Assembly: GCA_949296855.1 (NCBI GenBank)
Contig: CASFRN010000139.1
Span: 1 to 37,694, forward strand
Length of the DNA: 37,694 nt
Direction of reading: 5' to 3'
Origin: an uncultured Bacteroides sp.
GTDB taxonomy: Bacteria; Bacteroidota; Bacteroidia; Bacteroidales; Bacteroidaceae
Shown: piece by piece, positions 16,370 to 23,975 of the stretch
How positions within the stretch are numbered: position 1 is the first letter of the stretch
Layout of the letters: every line of letters begins with the position of its first letter
The notes under the pieces: model-generated
What the model was told of the DNA's origin: nothing
Databases searched by the model: none
What the model saw: the letters and a program-made list of their open reading frames with translations, nothing else
Translations under genes and position numbers: made by a program

Positions 16370-18082
16370 ATGAAAAACTCATTCAAGACATTCGCGTTGG
16401 GCGCGCTGGGACTGATGGCGTGCTCGTGCGCAAGCAATCAGGTAGAAGTGACCCCGGGAACTCCGGTATTCAGCAACTTCACCTACACCGGGCAAGACGC
16501 CGTGTACGACAAGAACCCGCTCGGTGCGGATGAATTCTATTCGCCCATCCTGCAAGGGTGTTATCCCGACCCCAGCATCTGCAAAAAGGGAGGCGATTAC
16601 TACCTCGTATGCTCTTCGTTCGCCATCAATCCGGGCGTGCCTATCTTCCACTCCACCGACTTGGTGAACTGGAAGCAAATCGGGCATGTGCTCGACCGTC
16701 CTTCGCAACTGAAGGTGGAAGACACGGGCATCAGCGCGGGCGTATACGCACCGACCATCCGCTATAATGCCAACAACGACACCTTTTATATGATTACCAC
16801 CGAATTCGCAGGCGGATTCGGCAACATCATTGTCAAGACCCAAGACCCTGCGCAAGGCTGGAGCGACCCCATCAAGCTGAACTTCGAAGGCATCGACCCG
16901 TCTATCTTTTTCGACGATAACGGCAAAGCTTACATCGTCCACAACGATGCACCCAAGAAAGCCCTTTACGAAGGACACCGCGTCATCAAAGTGTGGGAAT
17001 ACGATGTGGAGAAAGACCAGATTATCCCAGGCACCGACAAGGTCATCGTCAACGGAGGTGTAGATATCAAGAAGAAACCCATTTGGATTGAAGCACCCCA
17101 CCTTTATAAAAAAGACGGCAAGTATTACCTGATGTGCGCCGAAGGCGGAACGGGTGATATGCATAGCGAAGTGATTTTCATCAGCGACAGCCCGACAGGC
17201 CCCTTCAAACCCGCCCCTGAAAACCCGATTCTCTCGCAACGCCACCTTAACGCCGACCGCCCCGATAAGGTAGACTGGGCAGGTCATGCCGACCTCGTTG
17301 AAGGCCCCGACGGCAAATATTACGGCGTATTCCTCGCTATCCGTCCCAACAATGCCAACCAGGTGAACACGGGACGCGAAACCTTCATCCTCCCCGTGGA
17401 CTGGACTGGCACTTTCCCCGTGTTCGAAGGCGGAATGGAACCCTTGAAGGCGAAACTGAAAATGCCTGCAGGTGTCACCAACCAAACGGGACAGAACGGA
17501 TACTTCCCGAACGGTAACTTTACGTTCATCGAAACCTTCCCATCAGATACACTCGACTATCGCTGGGTAGGCGTGAGAGGTGCACGCGAGAATTTCATTT
17601 CCGTATCACCCGACGGACTCTCCATCACACCGTATGACGTGAACATCAAAGTGGTTCAACCGACCTCCACATTGTTCTACCGCCAGCAACACCTGAACTT
17701 CACCGCAACCACCACGATGAACTACATCCCGCGTTCGGAAAAAGACTTGGCGGGCATCACGTGCTACCAAAGCGAGAACTTCAACTATGTGTTCGGCGTG
17801 ACCAAGAAAGGCGAAGAAAACGTATTGGTACTGCAACGCACCGAAAAGGGCAACTCCATCGTATTGGCAAGCGCCACAGTGAAAGAAACCCGCCCCATCC
17901 TGTTGCAAGTGAAAGCCGTGGGTGACCAATATACATTCAGCTATTCGGAAGACGGCACTACGTTCCAGCCCATCGCCGACCCTGTTTCAGGCGATATTCT
18001 CTCTACTAACGTAGCGGGCGGATTCACCGGAGCGATGATTGGACTCTACGCTACGGCGGGAAATGATGCCATTGCGGAATAA
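16370..18082 (+). CDS. GH43 lipoprotein with C-terminal concanavalin-like domain
   Basis: 570 residues. The N-terminus MKNSFKTFALGALGLMACSCAS carries a lipobox (Cys18 or Cys20), so the product is probably a lipoprotein. Catalytic residues: Asp67 (GCYPDPSICKKG), an Asp in GIDPSIFFDDNG (near 182) and a Glu in IWIEAPHLYKKDGKYYL (near 242). The motif SSFAINPGVPIFHSTDLVNW belongs to the xylosidase/arabinofuranosidase branch of GH43. The C-terminal half (about 380-570) is a beta-sandwich that ends at GLYATAGNDAIAE. Many relatives end with an aromatic strand such as FDYF; its absence here may mean loss of the last few residues. Codon use is markedly GC-richer than that of the minus-strand operon. 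Confidence 0.92.
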   Translation: MKNSFKTFALGALGLMACSCASNQVEVTPGTPVFSNFTYTGQDAVYDKNPLGADEFYSPILQGCYPDPSICKKGGDYYLVCSSFAINPGVPIFHSTDLVNWKQIGHVLDRPSQLKVEDTGISAGVYAPTIRYNANNDTFYMITTEFAGGFGNIIVKTQDPAQGWSDPIKLNFEGIDPSIFFDDNGKAYIVHNDAPKKALYEGHRVIKVWEYDVEKDQIIPGTDKVIVNGGVDIKKKPIWIEAPHLYKKDGKYYLMCAEGGTGDMHSEVIFISDSPTGPFKPAPENPILSQRHLNADRPDKVDWAGHADLVEGPDGKYYGVFLAIRPNNANQVNTGRETFILPVDWTGTFPVFEGGMEPLKAKLKMPAGVTNQTGQNGYFPNGNFTFIETFPSDTLDYRWVGVRGARENFISVSPDGLSITPYDVNIKVVQPTSTLFYRQQHLNFTATTTMNYIPRSEKDLAGITCYQSENFNYVFGVTKKGEENVLVLQRTEKGNSIVLASATVKETRPILLQVKAVGDQYTFSYSEDGTTFQPIADPVSGDILSTNVAGGFTGAMIGLYATAGNDAIAE

Positions 18083-18120
18083 AACATAGCGGACGCAGAG
18101 ACTTTAAGCAATCTGCGGAA

Positions 18121-18156
18121 AAGAGGCAAAAACAAGCAAACATTGTTTTGTCTCTT
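18121..18156 (+). terminator. Imperfect hairpin after the GH43 lipoprotein gene
   Basis: AAGAGGCAAAAACAA (18121-18135) can pair with TTGTTTTGTCTCTT (18143-18156) with one bulge and one wobble; the T-rich right arm suits factor-independent termination. It lies 38 bp past the GH43 stop. Confidence 0.4.
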
Positions 18157-18171
18157 CTGATAACCGCATTA

Positions 18172-18220
18172 CATCATGGCTCTTTCATTAAGCGATAAGG
18201 CTAATGAAAGAGCCATGATG
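18172..18220. terminator. Perfect 19-bp inverted repeat between convergent genes
   Basis: CATCATGGCTCTTTCATTA (18172-18190) is repeated exactly in inverse at 18202-18220, with an 11-base loop. It lies between the plus-strand GH43 and minus-strand phosphofructokinase genes. A hairpin of this strength would block polymerase or protect 3' ends from either side. It lacks a clean T-run, so it may instead be the remnant of a mobile element. Confidence 0.55.
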
Positions 18221-18301
18221 CTATTATATAATGTATATAATGGAACAGTCCGAAGCCCCGGTTTAACAGCCTGTTTTTACCTGTATAATAGTCTCTTTTG
18301 T

Positions 18302-18362
18302 AAGATTATTAATCTTACGGCATGAAGATTAGCAACCTTGCAACGTGAAGATTAGTAATCTT
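18302..18362. repeat. Three tandem AAGATTA palindromes, 23-bp period
   Basis: AAGATTATTAATCTT (18302-18316), AAGATTAGCAACCTT (18325-18339) and AAGATTAGTAATCTT (18348-18362) recur at exactly 23 bp. Copies 1 and 3 are near-perfect palindromes and copy 2 is degenerate in its right arm. They stand in the roughly 340-bp convergent gap before the phosphofructokinase stop. Possible roles are tandem binding sites for a dimeric protein or a structured 3' UTR; no terminator T-run follows. Confidence 0.65.
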
Positions 18363-18426
18363 CCCACAAAAGCAGTTTGGTGCCGTCGTTAACAAAAAAG
18401 ACGTTTCTTTGGCTTACGCAATCAAT

Positions 18427-19440
18427 TTACCCGAAACATACTCCCATGCGGCGGCCTTGCACGATTAAATCATTGTCGGGAGTAACCAGCTTCACTTTCC
18501 CAGCCACTTCAGCCAACGGGACAGAAACAATATCATCGCCCTGCAGGGAAACCATCCGCCCGAACTTGCCTTGGGCGATTAATTCCGTTGCATGACCTCC
18601 CATCCGTGTCGCAAGAGTGCGGTCGAATGCCGTGGGGCTTCCTCCTCGTTGGATGTATCCCAATACCGTCTCGCGGGTTTCGAAGCCTGTCTCGTACTCG
18701 ATTTCCTCGGCTATGTATTGAGCCGCTTTCTTCCCATGCAAGGTAGGAATGCCTTCGGCTACGACTACAATCGAATAGGGCTTGCCTTTTTTCAGCCTTT
18801 CGATGATTACGTCACCTATGTTATGAATGTTGAAAGGAAGTTCGGGAAGCAGGATAATATCGCCTCCCCCCGCCATGCCAGAGTGCAGGGCAATCCAGCC
18901 CGCCTTGTGCCCCATTACTTCGATGACCATTACGCGCTGGTGGGAACTTGCCGTAGAGTGAAGGCGGTCGATGGCTTCGGTGGCTATGCTTACCGCTGAG
19001 TCGAATCCGAAAGATGTATCGGTGCCCCATACATCGTTATCAATCGTCTTGGGAATCATCACCACGTTTACACCGGCTTCCACTAACTTTGCCGCGGTAG
19101 TCTGGGTGCCGTTCCCTCCGATGCATACCAGGCAATCCAACCCGTGTGCCTGAATGGTCCGCATCAGCGCGTCGGGAGCGTTGTCCGAATCAGACACTTT
19201 CCCTTTGCGCCGGAAAGGCTTTACACGCGAAGTGCCTAAGATAGTCCCTCCCATGGTGAGTAACCCTCCCAAAGAGGCTTCCGTAAGCGGTGTCACCTCA
19301 TCATCGAGCAATCCGCGGAAACCGTTGTGGATGCCGCACACTTCCATGCCATAATAATTTATAGCCGTCTTGCAAACGCCCCGAATGGTGGCGTTGATGC
19401 CGGGGCAATCGCCTCCTGCCGTCAATATTCCGATTCTCAT
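18427..19440 (-). CDS. pfkA: 6-phosphofructokinase
   Basis: Phosphorylates fructose 6-phosphate to the 1,6-bisphosphate in glycolysis; cytoplasmic. I start at ATG 19440 (MRIGILTAGGDCPGIN, 337 residues); a TTG three codons upstream is less likely. Phosphoryl-donor loop: LTAGGDCPG at 6-14, then IGGNGTQ at 107-113. The catalytic segment PKTIDND at 130-136 supplies the base Asp134. By E. coli numbering, Gly111 is position 104 (Gly favours ATP; pyrophosphate enzymes have Asp) and Lys131 is position 124 (Gly in classical ATP enzymes; Lys in pyrophosphate enzymes and trypanosomal ATP enzymes). Asn110 replaces the usual Asp103 that contacts Mg-nucleotide. The donor is therefore uncertain, ATP more likely. 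Confidence 0.93.
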   Translation of the reverse strand: MRIGILTAGGDCPGINATIRGVCKTAINYYGMEVCGIHNGFRGLLDDEVTPLTEASLGGLLTMGGTILGTSRVKPFRRKGKVSDSDNAPDALMRTIQAHGLDCLVCIGGNGTQTTAAKLVEAGVNVVMIPKTIDNDVWGTDTSFGFDSAVSIATEAIDRLHSTASSHQRVMVIEVMGHKAGWIALHSGMAGGGDIILLPELPFNIHNIGDVIIERLKKGKPYSIVVVAEGIPTLHGKKAAQYIAEEIEYETGFETRETVLGYIQRGGSPTAFDRTLATRMGGHATELIAQGKFGRMVSLQGDDIVSVPLAEVAGKVKLVTPDNDLIVQGRRMGVCFG

Positions 19441-19538
19441 AACCTTCAAATTTAGTCTTCGCGTGGTAAAGTTATAAGAAAAAAGTGTAGATTTGTCTTT
19501 TCTAACATAAAAAATATATCACCGATAAGAGAAATGCC

Positions 19539-19546
19539 TAACTTTG
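19539..19546 (+). promoter_or_regulatory. -7 box TAACTTTG upstream of the GH3-like operon
   Basis: Exact TAnnTTTG match. Transcription would start near 19552, which makes the ATG at 19534 impossible and supports the start at 19570. No convincing -33 box is seen. Confidence 0.6.
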
Positions 19547-19569
19547 CGGGGCAGAAAATAAATAAACCA

Positions 19570-21075
19570 ATGGTTTCAACAAAGTTAATTGAAAAGTTAT
19601 TCGTTTCCCGTCAAAAGGAAATAGACACATATACCACACAGACGGAAGCCATCCAAGAGAAGGTATTCCGGAAACTTATTGAATATGCCTCAAGTACCGA
19701 ATGGGGCAAGAAATACGATTATGCGCACATCCGTTCATACGAGGATTTCCAGCGTGTGCCCATCCAGCAATACGATGACATCAGAGGCTATGTAGACCGT
19801 ATGCGGCACGGAGAAAAGGATATCCTCTGGCCCGGACGAGTGATTTGGTACGCCAAATCATCGGGGACGACAAGCGATAAGAGCAAGTTCATTCCTGTAA
19901 GCAAAGACGGGTTGAATCACATCCATTACCGGGGAGGGACCGATGCCGTAGCGCTTTACCTGCGTTCGAATCCCGAAAGCCGTTTCTTTTCAGGCAAAGG
20001 ATTGATATTGGGCGGAAGCCATAGCCCGAATTATAATGTAAAAGACAGCTTGGTGGGCGACTTGTCCGCCATCCTGATACAGAACATCAACCCGTTGGTG
20101 AACTTCATCCGAGTGCCGAGCAAGGAGATTGCCCTGCTAAGCGAATTTGAAGAGAAGGTAGAACGCATTGCCGAAACCACGATACACGAGAATGTGACCA
20201 ACCTTTCGGGTGTGCCTTCGTGGATGTTAGTGGTCATCAAGCGCATCTTGGAGAAGACAGGAGCCAAGCACCTGAACGAGGTATGGCCTAACTTGGAAGT
20301 TTTCTTCCATGGCGGTGTTTGTTTCACTCCTTATCGGGAACAATACAAGCAACTGATAACCAGCCCGACGATGCATTACATGGAGACCTATAACGCCAGC
20401 GAAGGTTTCTTCGGCTTGCAAAGCGACCTCGCCGACCCTGCCATGTTGCTGATGATTGATTACGATGTGTTCTACGAGTTCATTCCTTTGGAAGAAATCG
20501 ATAATCCGAATCCTCACATCGTGCCCCTGACTGGTATTGAGGTAGGACGGAACTATGCGATGGTCATCAGCACTTCATGCGGCTTGTGGCGGTACATCAT
20601 CGGTGATACGGTGAAGTTCACTCAGAAAGCCCCGTATAAGTTTGTCATTACGGGACGTACCAAGCACTTTATCAATGCTTTCGGAGAAGAACTGATGGTA
20701 GACAATGCGGAAAAAGGACTTGCCAAGGCCTGTGCCGCTACAGGCGCGCAGGTATTGGAATACTCGGCGGCTCCCGTCTTTATGGATGCCAATGCCAAGT
20801 GCCGGCACCAGTGGTTGGTAGAGTTCAGCGTGATGCCCGACTCGGTAGAGAAATTCCGCCATACGTTAGACCAAGCCTTGCAAGAAGTCAATTCCGATTA
20901 CGAGGCGAAACGCCATAAAGACATTACGTTACAGGAATTGGAACTGATTGTGGCACGCCCGAACCTGTTCCACGACTGGTTGAAGGAAAAAGGCAAATTG
21001 GGCGGCCAGCACAAGGTGCCCCGCTTGAGCAATAACCGCAACTATATAGAAGAGATGTTGAAACTAAACTCATAA
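19570..21075 (+). CDS. GH3 auxin-responsive promoter family acyl-adenylating enzyme
   Basis: 501 residues from ATG 19570 (MVSTKLIEKLFVSRQKEID). An upstream in-frame ATG at 19534 lies before the -7 box, so I reject it. The fold belongs to the ANL adenylating superfamily. The P-loop-like A3 motif YAKSSGTTSDKSKFIPVS is near residues 97-114. METYNASEGFFG (about 271-282) and the motif VITGRTKHFINAFGEELM (about 358-375) are also present. Plant GH3 enzymes join amino acids to hormone acids; bacterial members are widespread in Bacteroidota with unknown substrates. It leads a three-gene operon (15 bp to the Ig-like lipoprotein, then a 4-bp overlap to DUF3108), which suggests an envelope or lipid role. 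That role is inference. Confidence 0.88.
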   Translation: MVSTKLIEKLFVSRQKEIDTYTTQTEAIQEKVFRKLIEYASSTEWGKKYDYAHIRSYEDFQRVPIQQYDDIRGYVDRMRHGEKDILWPGRVIWYAKSSGTTSDKSKFIPVSKDGLNHIHYRGGTDAVALYLRSNPESRFFSGKGLILGGSHSPNYNVKDSLVGDLSAILIQNINPLVNFIRVPSKEIALLSEFEEKVERIAETTIHENVTNLSGVPSWMLVVIKRILEKTGAKHLNEVWPNLEVFFHGGVCFTPYREQYKQLITSPTMHYMETYNASEGFFGLQSDLADPAMLLMIDYDVFYEFIPLEEIDNPNPHIVPLTGIEVGRNYAMVISTSCGLWRYIIGDTVKFTQKAPYKFVITGRTKHFINAFGEELMVDNAEKGLAKACAATGAQVLEYSAAPVFMDANAKCRHQWLVEFSVMPDSVEKFRHTLDQALQEVNSDYEAKRHKDITLQELELIVARPNLFHDWLKEKGKLGGQHKVPRLSNNRNYIEEMLKLNS

Positions 21076-21090
21076 GCCAACGCATATAGC

Positions 21091-23016
21091 ATGAAACCCA
21101 TACCCAAGTATATTGCCCTGTTATTGGTCATCATCGGATTTTATGCCTGTGCCAGCACAGGGTCGCCCGATGGAGGGCCTTACGACGAGGAGCCGCCCAA
21201 ATTCGTGCGCTCCAATCCTATGCCCAACGCCACCAACAACACCCGCAAGGAAGTGTCCATCGAGTTCGATGAGTTCATCAACCTGGAGAATGCCTCCGAG
21301 AAAGTCATCATCTCGCCTCCCCAACGCGAACAACCCGAGGTGAAGACCCGCGGCAGACGTGTGGTGGTAGAGTTTCTGGATAGCCTGATAGCCAATACCA
21401 CTTATACCATCGACTTCGGCGATGCCATCGTAGATAATAATGAAGGCAACCCGTTAGGGCAGTTCTCGTATGCTTTCTCTACAGGACCCGAAATAGATAC
21501 CATGGCTGTATCGGGCACCGTGCTCAATGCCGAGAACCTGGAACCGATAAAGGGCATTCAGGTGGGATTGCATAAGAATTTGAACGATACGGCTTTCACC
21601 AAGCTCCCGTTCGACCGCATTTCGCGTACAGATAGCCGGGGGCAATTCACCATCCGTGGTGTAGCGCCGGGCAAGTACCGTATCTATGCTTTGCAGGACG
21701 GAAACCAAAACTATATGTACGATTCGAAGACCGAAACGGTGGCATGGTCTGATTCGCTCATTGTCCCGGATATGACTCCGGCGGTGCGTTTTGATACGGT
21801 ATGGAACGAAATCGACACCACCCACATCGACACCATCTTCGAAGTGCACTACACCCGCTTCCTGCCCGACAACATCATGCTCCGCGCCTTTAAGGAAGAA
21901 AGCTCGATGCAATATCTGGCAAAGAGCGAACGTCCCGAACTCAAGAAATTCAACCTCTTCTTCAGCGCGAAAGCCGATACGCTCCCCACTTTAAGAGGAT
22001 TGGACTTTGACGAAAAACAACTCATCGTAGAAGCCAACCAGCGGAACGATAGCATCACCTATTGGATAAAAGACACGACTTTATGCGAACGGGATACCTT
22101 GACCATCGAGTTGAAGTACTTAGAGACAGATACCTTGGGACAATTAGTCCCTACCACCGACACCCTGCGGATGGTGAATAAAATCCCGCACGAACGCCGT
22201 CTGGCCATGAAGAAAGAAGCCGATGAGAAAGCCGAGAAGGAACGCAAAAAGCGGGAGAAGAAAGGCGACACGATAGCCGTTGCGGAGACTAAGTTTCTCA
22301 CGATGAACGTAGACGCGCCTTCCGAACTGGACATTAACCGCAATGTCATCATCAACTTCGACGAACCGATAGAAAGCATTGATACCGCCGCCATCCACCT
22401 GCAAATGATGGTAGACTCGGTATGGCAAGACACGCCTTTCATCTTCGAAGCCGACACGGTAGCCCCGCGCCGGTACGTCATCCTCGCTAACTGGCAGCCC
22501 GCGCAAGAATACCAGCTCACGATAGACTCGCTCGGATTCAAGGGCATCTACGGACTATACACCGACAAGACGGAAAACAAGCTGAAGGTGAAGACCGTGG
22601 AACAATACGGCACCCTTTACCTCAACATCAAAGGAGCCGCTCCGCACGCCATCGTCCAACTATTAAACAGCAACGATGAAGTGGTGCGCCAGCAACCCGT
22701 GAGCGAAAAACAAACCTGCGACTTCTATTTCCTCCAGCCGGGCACGAAGTATTACATCCGCCTGTTCAACGACACGAACAACAACGGCCGATGGGATACG
22801 GGAAACTACAAAGAAAAACGCCAGGCAGAAGAAGTGTTCTACTTCCCCAAAACATGGGAAATGAAAGAAAACTTCGAGTTCGAAGAAGATTGGGACCTCT
22901 ATGCCATCCCGCTCGACCGCCAGAAGCCGGACGAAATAAAGAAGCAAAAGCCCGACGAGACCAAGAAAATAAAAGATAGAAACAAAGAAAGAGCCAAACA
23001 ATTAGGACGAACATGA
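21091..23016 (+). CDS. Ig-like domain lipoprotein
   Basis: 641 residues; lipobox at GFYACAS (Cys20), so a lipoprotein. An N-terminal SbsA-type Ig-like domain covers about 37-135 (PPKFVRSNPMPNATN, EFDEFINLENASEKVIISPP, TIDFGDAIVDNNEG). A prealbumin/carboxypeptidase-regulatory-like beta domain spans about 145-215 (PIKGIQVGLHKNLNDT ... SRGQFTIRGVAPGKYRIYAL). A second Ig-like region starts near 405 (VDAPSELDINRNVIINFDEPI), and another beta domain near 525-590 contains DTNNNGRWDTG, a calcium-loop-like motif. The basic tail is KKQKPDETKKIKDRNKERAK. A highly charged Lys/Glu linker (about 370-392) separates the halves. It sits 15 bp after the GH3-like gene and overlaps the next gene by 4 bp. Confidence 0.87.
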   Translation: MKPIPKYIALLLVIIGFYACASTGSPDGGPYDEEPPKFVRSNPMPNATNNTRKEVSIEFDEFINLENASEKVIISPPQREQPEVKTRGRRVVVEFLDSLIANTTYTIDFGDAIVDNNEGNPLGQFSYAFSTGPEIDTMAVSGTVLNAENLEPIKGIQVGLHKNLNDTAFTKLPFDRISRTDSRGQFTIRGVAPGKYRIYALQDGNQNYMYDSKTETVAWSDSLIVPDMTPAVRFDTVWNEIDTTHIDTIFEVHYTRFLPDNIMLRAFKEESSMQYLAKSERPELKKFNLFFSAKADTLPTLRGLDFDEKQLIVEANQRNDSITYWIKDTTLCERDTLTIELKYLETDTLGQLVPTTDTLRMVNKIPHERRLAMKKEADEKAEKERKKREKKGDTIAVAETKFLTMNVDAPSELDINRNVIINFDEPIESIDTAAIHLQMMVDSVWQDTPFIFEADTVAPRRYVILANWQPAQEYQLTIDSLGFKGIYGLYTDKTENKLKVKTVEQYGTLYLNIKGAAPHAIVQLLNSNDEVVRQQPVSEKQTCDFYFLQPGTKYYIRLFNDTNNNGRWDTGNYKEKRQAEEVFYFPKTWEMKENFEFEEDWDLYAIPLDRQKPDEIKKQKPDETKKIKDRNKERAKQLGRT

Positions 23017-23819
23017 TGAAGAAAATCTTACTCTGCCTCTGCTTGCTCACCGGAAGCGTGGCAATAAACGCCCAATGCGGTGCCGTAAACAACGCCATCC
23101 AGCCCGGTGAGACGTTGAGCTACGAATTGAAGTTCAACTGGAAGTTCATCTGGTTTAACGTAGGCTGGGCAAAAATGACCGTCAACGAAAACACTTACAA
23201 CGGCCAGCCAGCCCTGCGCACCGACCTGCTTTCGTACACCAACAAGCGTTTCGACCGCTGGTTCAAGATGCGCGACACGCTGACTTGCATCACCAGCCAA
23301 CGCCTCGAACCGCTCTATTTCCGCAAAGGAGCCGAAGAAGGGAAACGCTATACGGTAGACGAAGTGCGGTTCGGCTACAAGGGCGGAAAGTGCATCGTCG
23401 ACCAGCAACGCACCCTGCGCGGAAACACCGTGAAAAAGCACGATGAAATGGACGTATGCGTCTACGATATGCTGAGCATCCTGCTCCAAGCACGCTCCTA
23501 CGACCCTACGGATTACAAGGTAGGGATGAAAATCCTTTTCTCGATGGCTACGGGCAAGGCGGTAGAGAAGCAGACCCTTATTTACCGGGGAAAAGAAAAC
23601 TTTACGTCCGAAAACGGAACGACTTACCGGTGTTTGGTTTTCTCGCTCGTAGAATACGTGGACAATAAGGAAAAAGAAGTCATCACCTTCTTCGTGACCG
23701 ATGACCTTAACCACCTCCCCGTCCGCCTTGATATGTACCTCAACTTCGGTTCCGCCAAAGCGTTCCTTACCGACATTAAAGGCAACCGTCACCCGTTGAC
23801 TTCGATTGTAAAGAAATAA
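23013..23819 (+). CDS. DUF3108 domain-containing secreted protein
   Basis: 268 residues with signal peptide MMKKILLCLCLLTGSVAINAQ. The ATG overlaps the previous stop by 4 bp, implying coupled translation. The body matches the DUF3108 pattern: AIQPGETLSYELKFNWKFI, VGWAKMTVNE, RWFKMRDTLTCITSQRLEPLYFRKGAEEG and, near the end, LPVRLDMYLNFGSAKAFLTDIKG. The predicted fold is a periplasmic all-beta, lipocalin- or LolA-like shell of unknown ligand. Co-transcription with an adenylating enzyme and a surface-type lipoprotein is the only hint at a role. It ends in a small hairpin (23830-23865). Confidence 0.87.
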   Translation: MMKKILLCLCLLTGSVAINAQCGAVNNAIQPGETLSYELKFNWKFIWFNVGWAKMTVNENTYNGQPALRTDLLSYTNKRFDRWFKMRDTLTCITSQRLEPLYFRKGAEEGKRYTVDEVRFGYKGGKCIVDQQRTLRGNTVKKHDEMDVCVYDMLSILLQARSYDPTDYKVGMKILFSMATGKAVEKQTLIYRGKENFTSENGTTYRCLVFSLVEYVDNKEKEVITFFVTDDLNHLPVRLDMYLNFGSAKAFLTDIKGNRHPLTSIVKK

Positions 23820-23829
23820 GCGATAGCAC

Positions 23830-23865
23830 ACGGACAGCACGGAAGAAAAGCCCCGTGCCGTCTGT
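23830..23865 (+). terminator. Hairpin after the GH3-like operon
   Basis: ACGGACAGCACGG (23830-23842) pairs with CCGTGCCGTCTGT (23853-23865) apart from two mismatched or wobble positions, loop 10. It lies 11 bp past the DUF3108 stop and ahead of the next promoter, so it probably ends the operon. The preceding ATAGCACACGGA also occurs at about 30221-30232. Confidence 0.55.
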
Positions 23866-23946
23866 ACATCCAATTTTCTATTCTTCAACAGATTAAAAGT
23901 GGTCAAAATTTCCTTGGAATTTATTTTACACTTTAAAAGTTTTTCA

Positions 23947-23954
23947 TATCTTTG
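23947..23954 (+). promoter_or_regulatory. -7 box TATCTTTG of the lipoprotein/DUF5723 pair
   Basis: TATCTTTG fits TAnnTTTG; 19 nt upstream is TTTT (23924-23927), one mismatch from the -33 box. The ATG follows at 23976, giving a short leader of roughly 15 nt. Confidence 0.6.
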
Positions 23955-23975
23955 CGGTGTTATTAACTTATTTCA

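Noticed and set aside
16379..17485. A 368-codon minus-strand frame antisense to the GH43 lipoprotein gene
   Set aside because: It exactly mirrors a clear GH43 with visible catalytic residues; the long antisense frame results from GC-rich codon bias, and its translation matches no fold.
19447..19454. TAAATTTG on the minus strand as a pfkA -7 box
   Set aside because: It would place the start site on the ATG itself and has no -33 box; possibly a leaderless start but more likely chance.
23028..23906. A 292-codon minus-strand frame over the DUF3108 gene
   Set aside because: Antisense shadow of a gene with signal peptide, operon overlap and family motifs.
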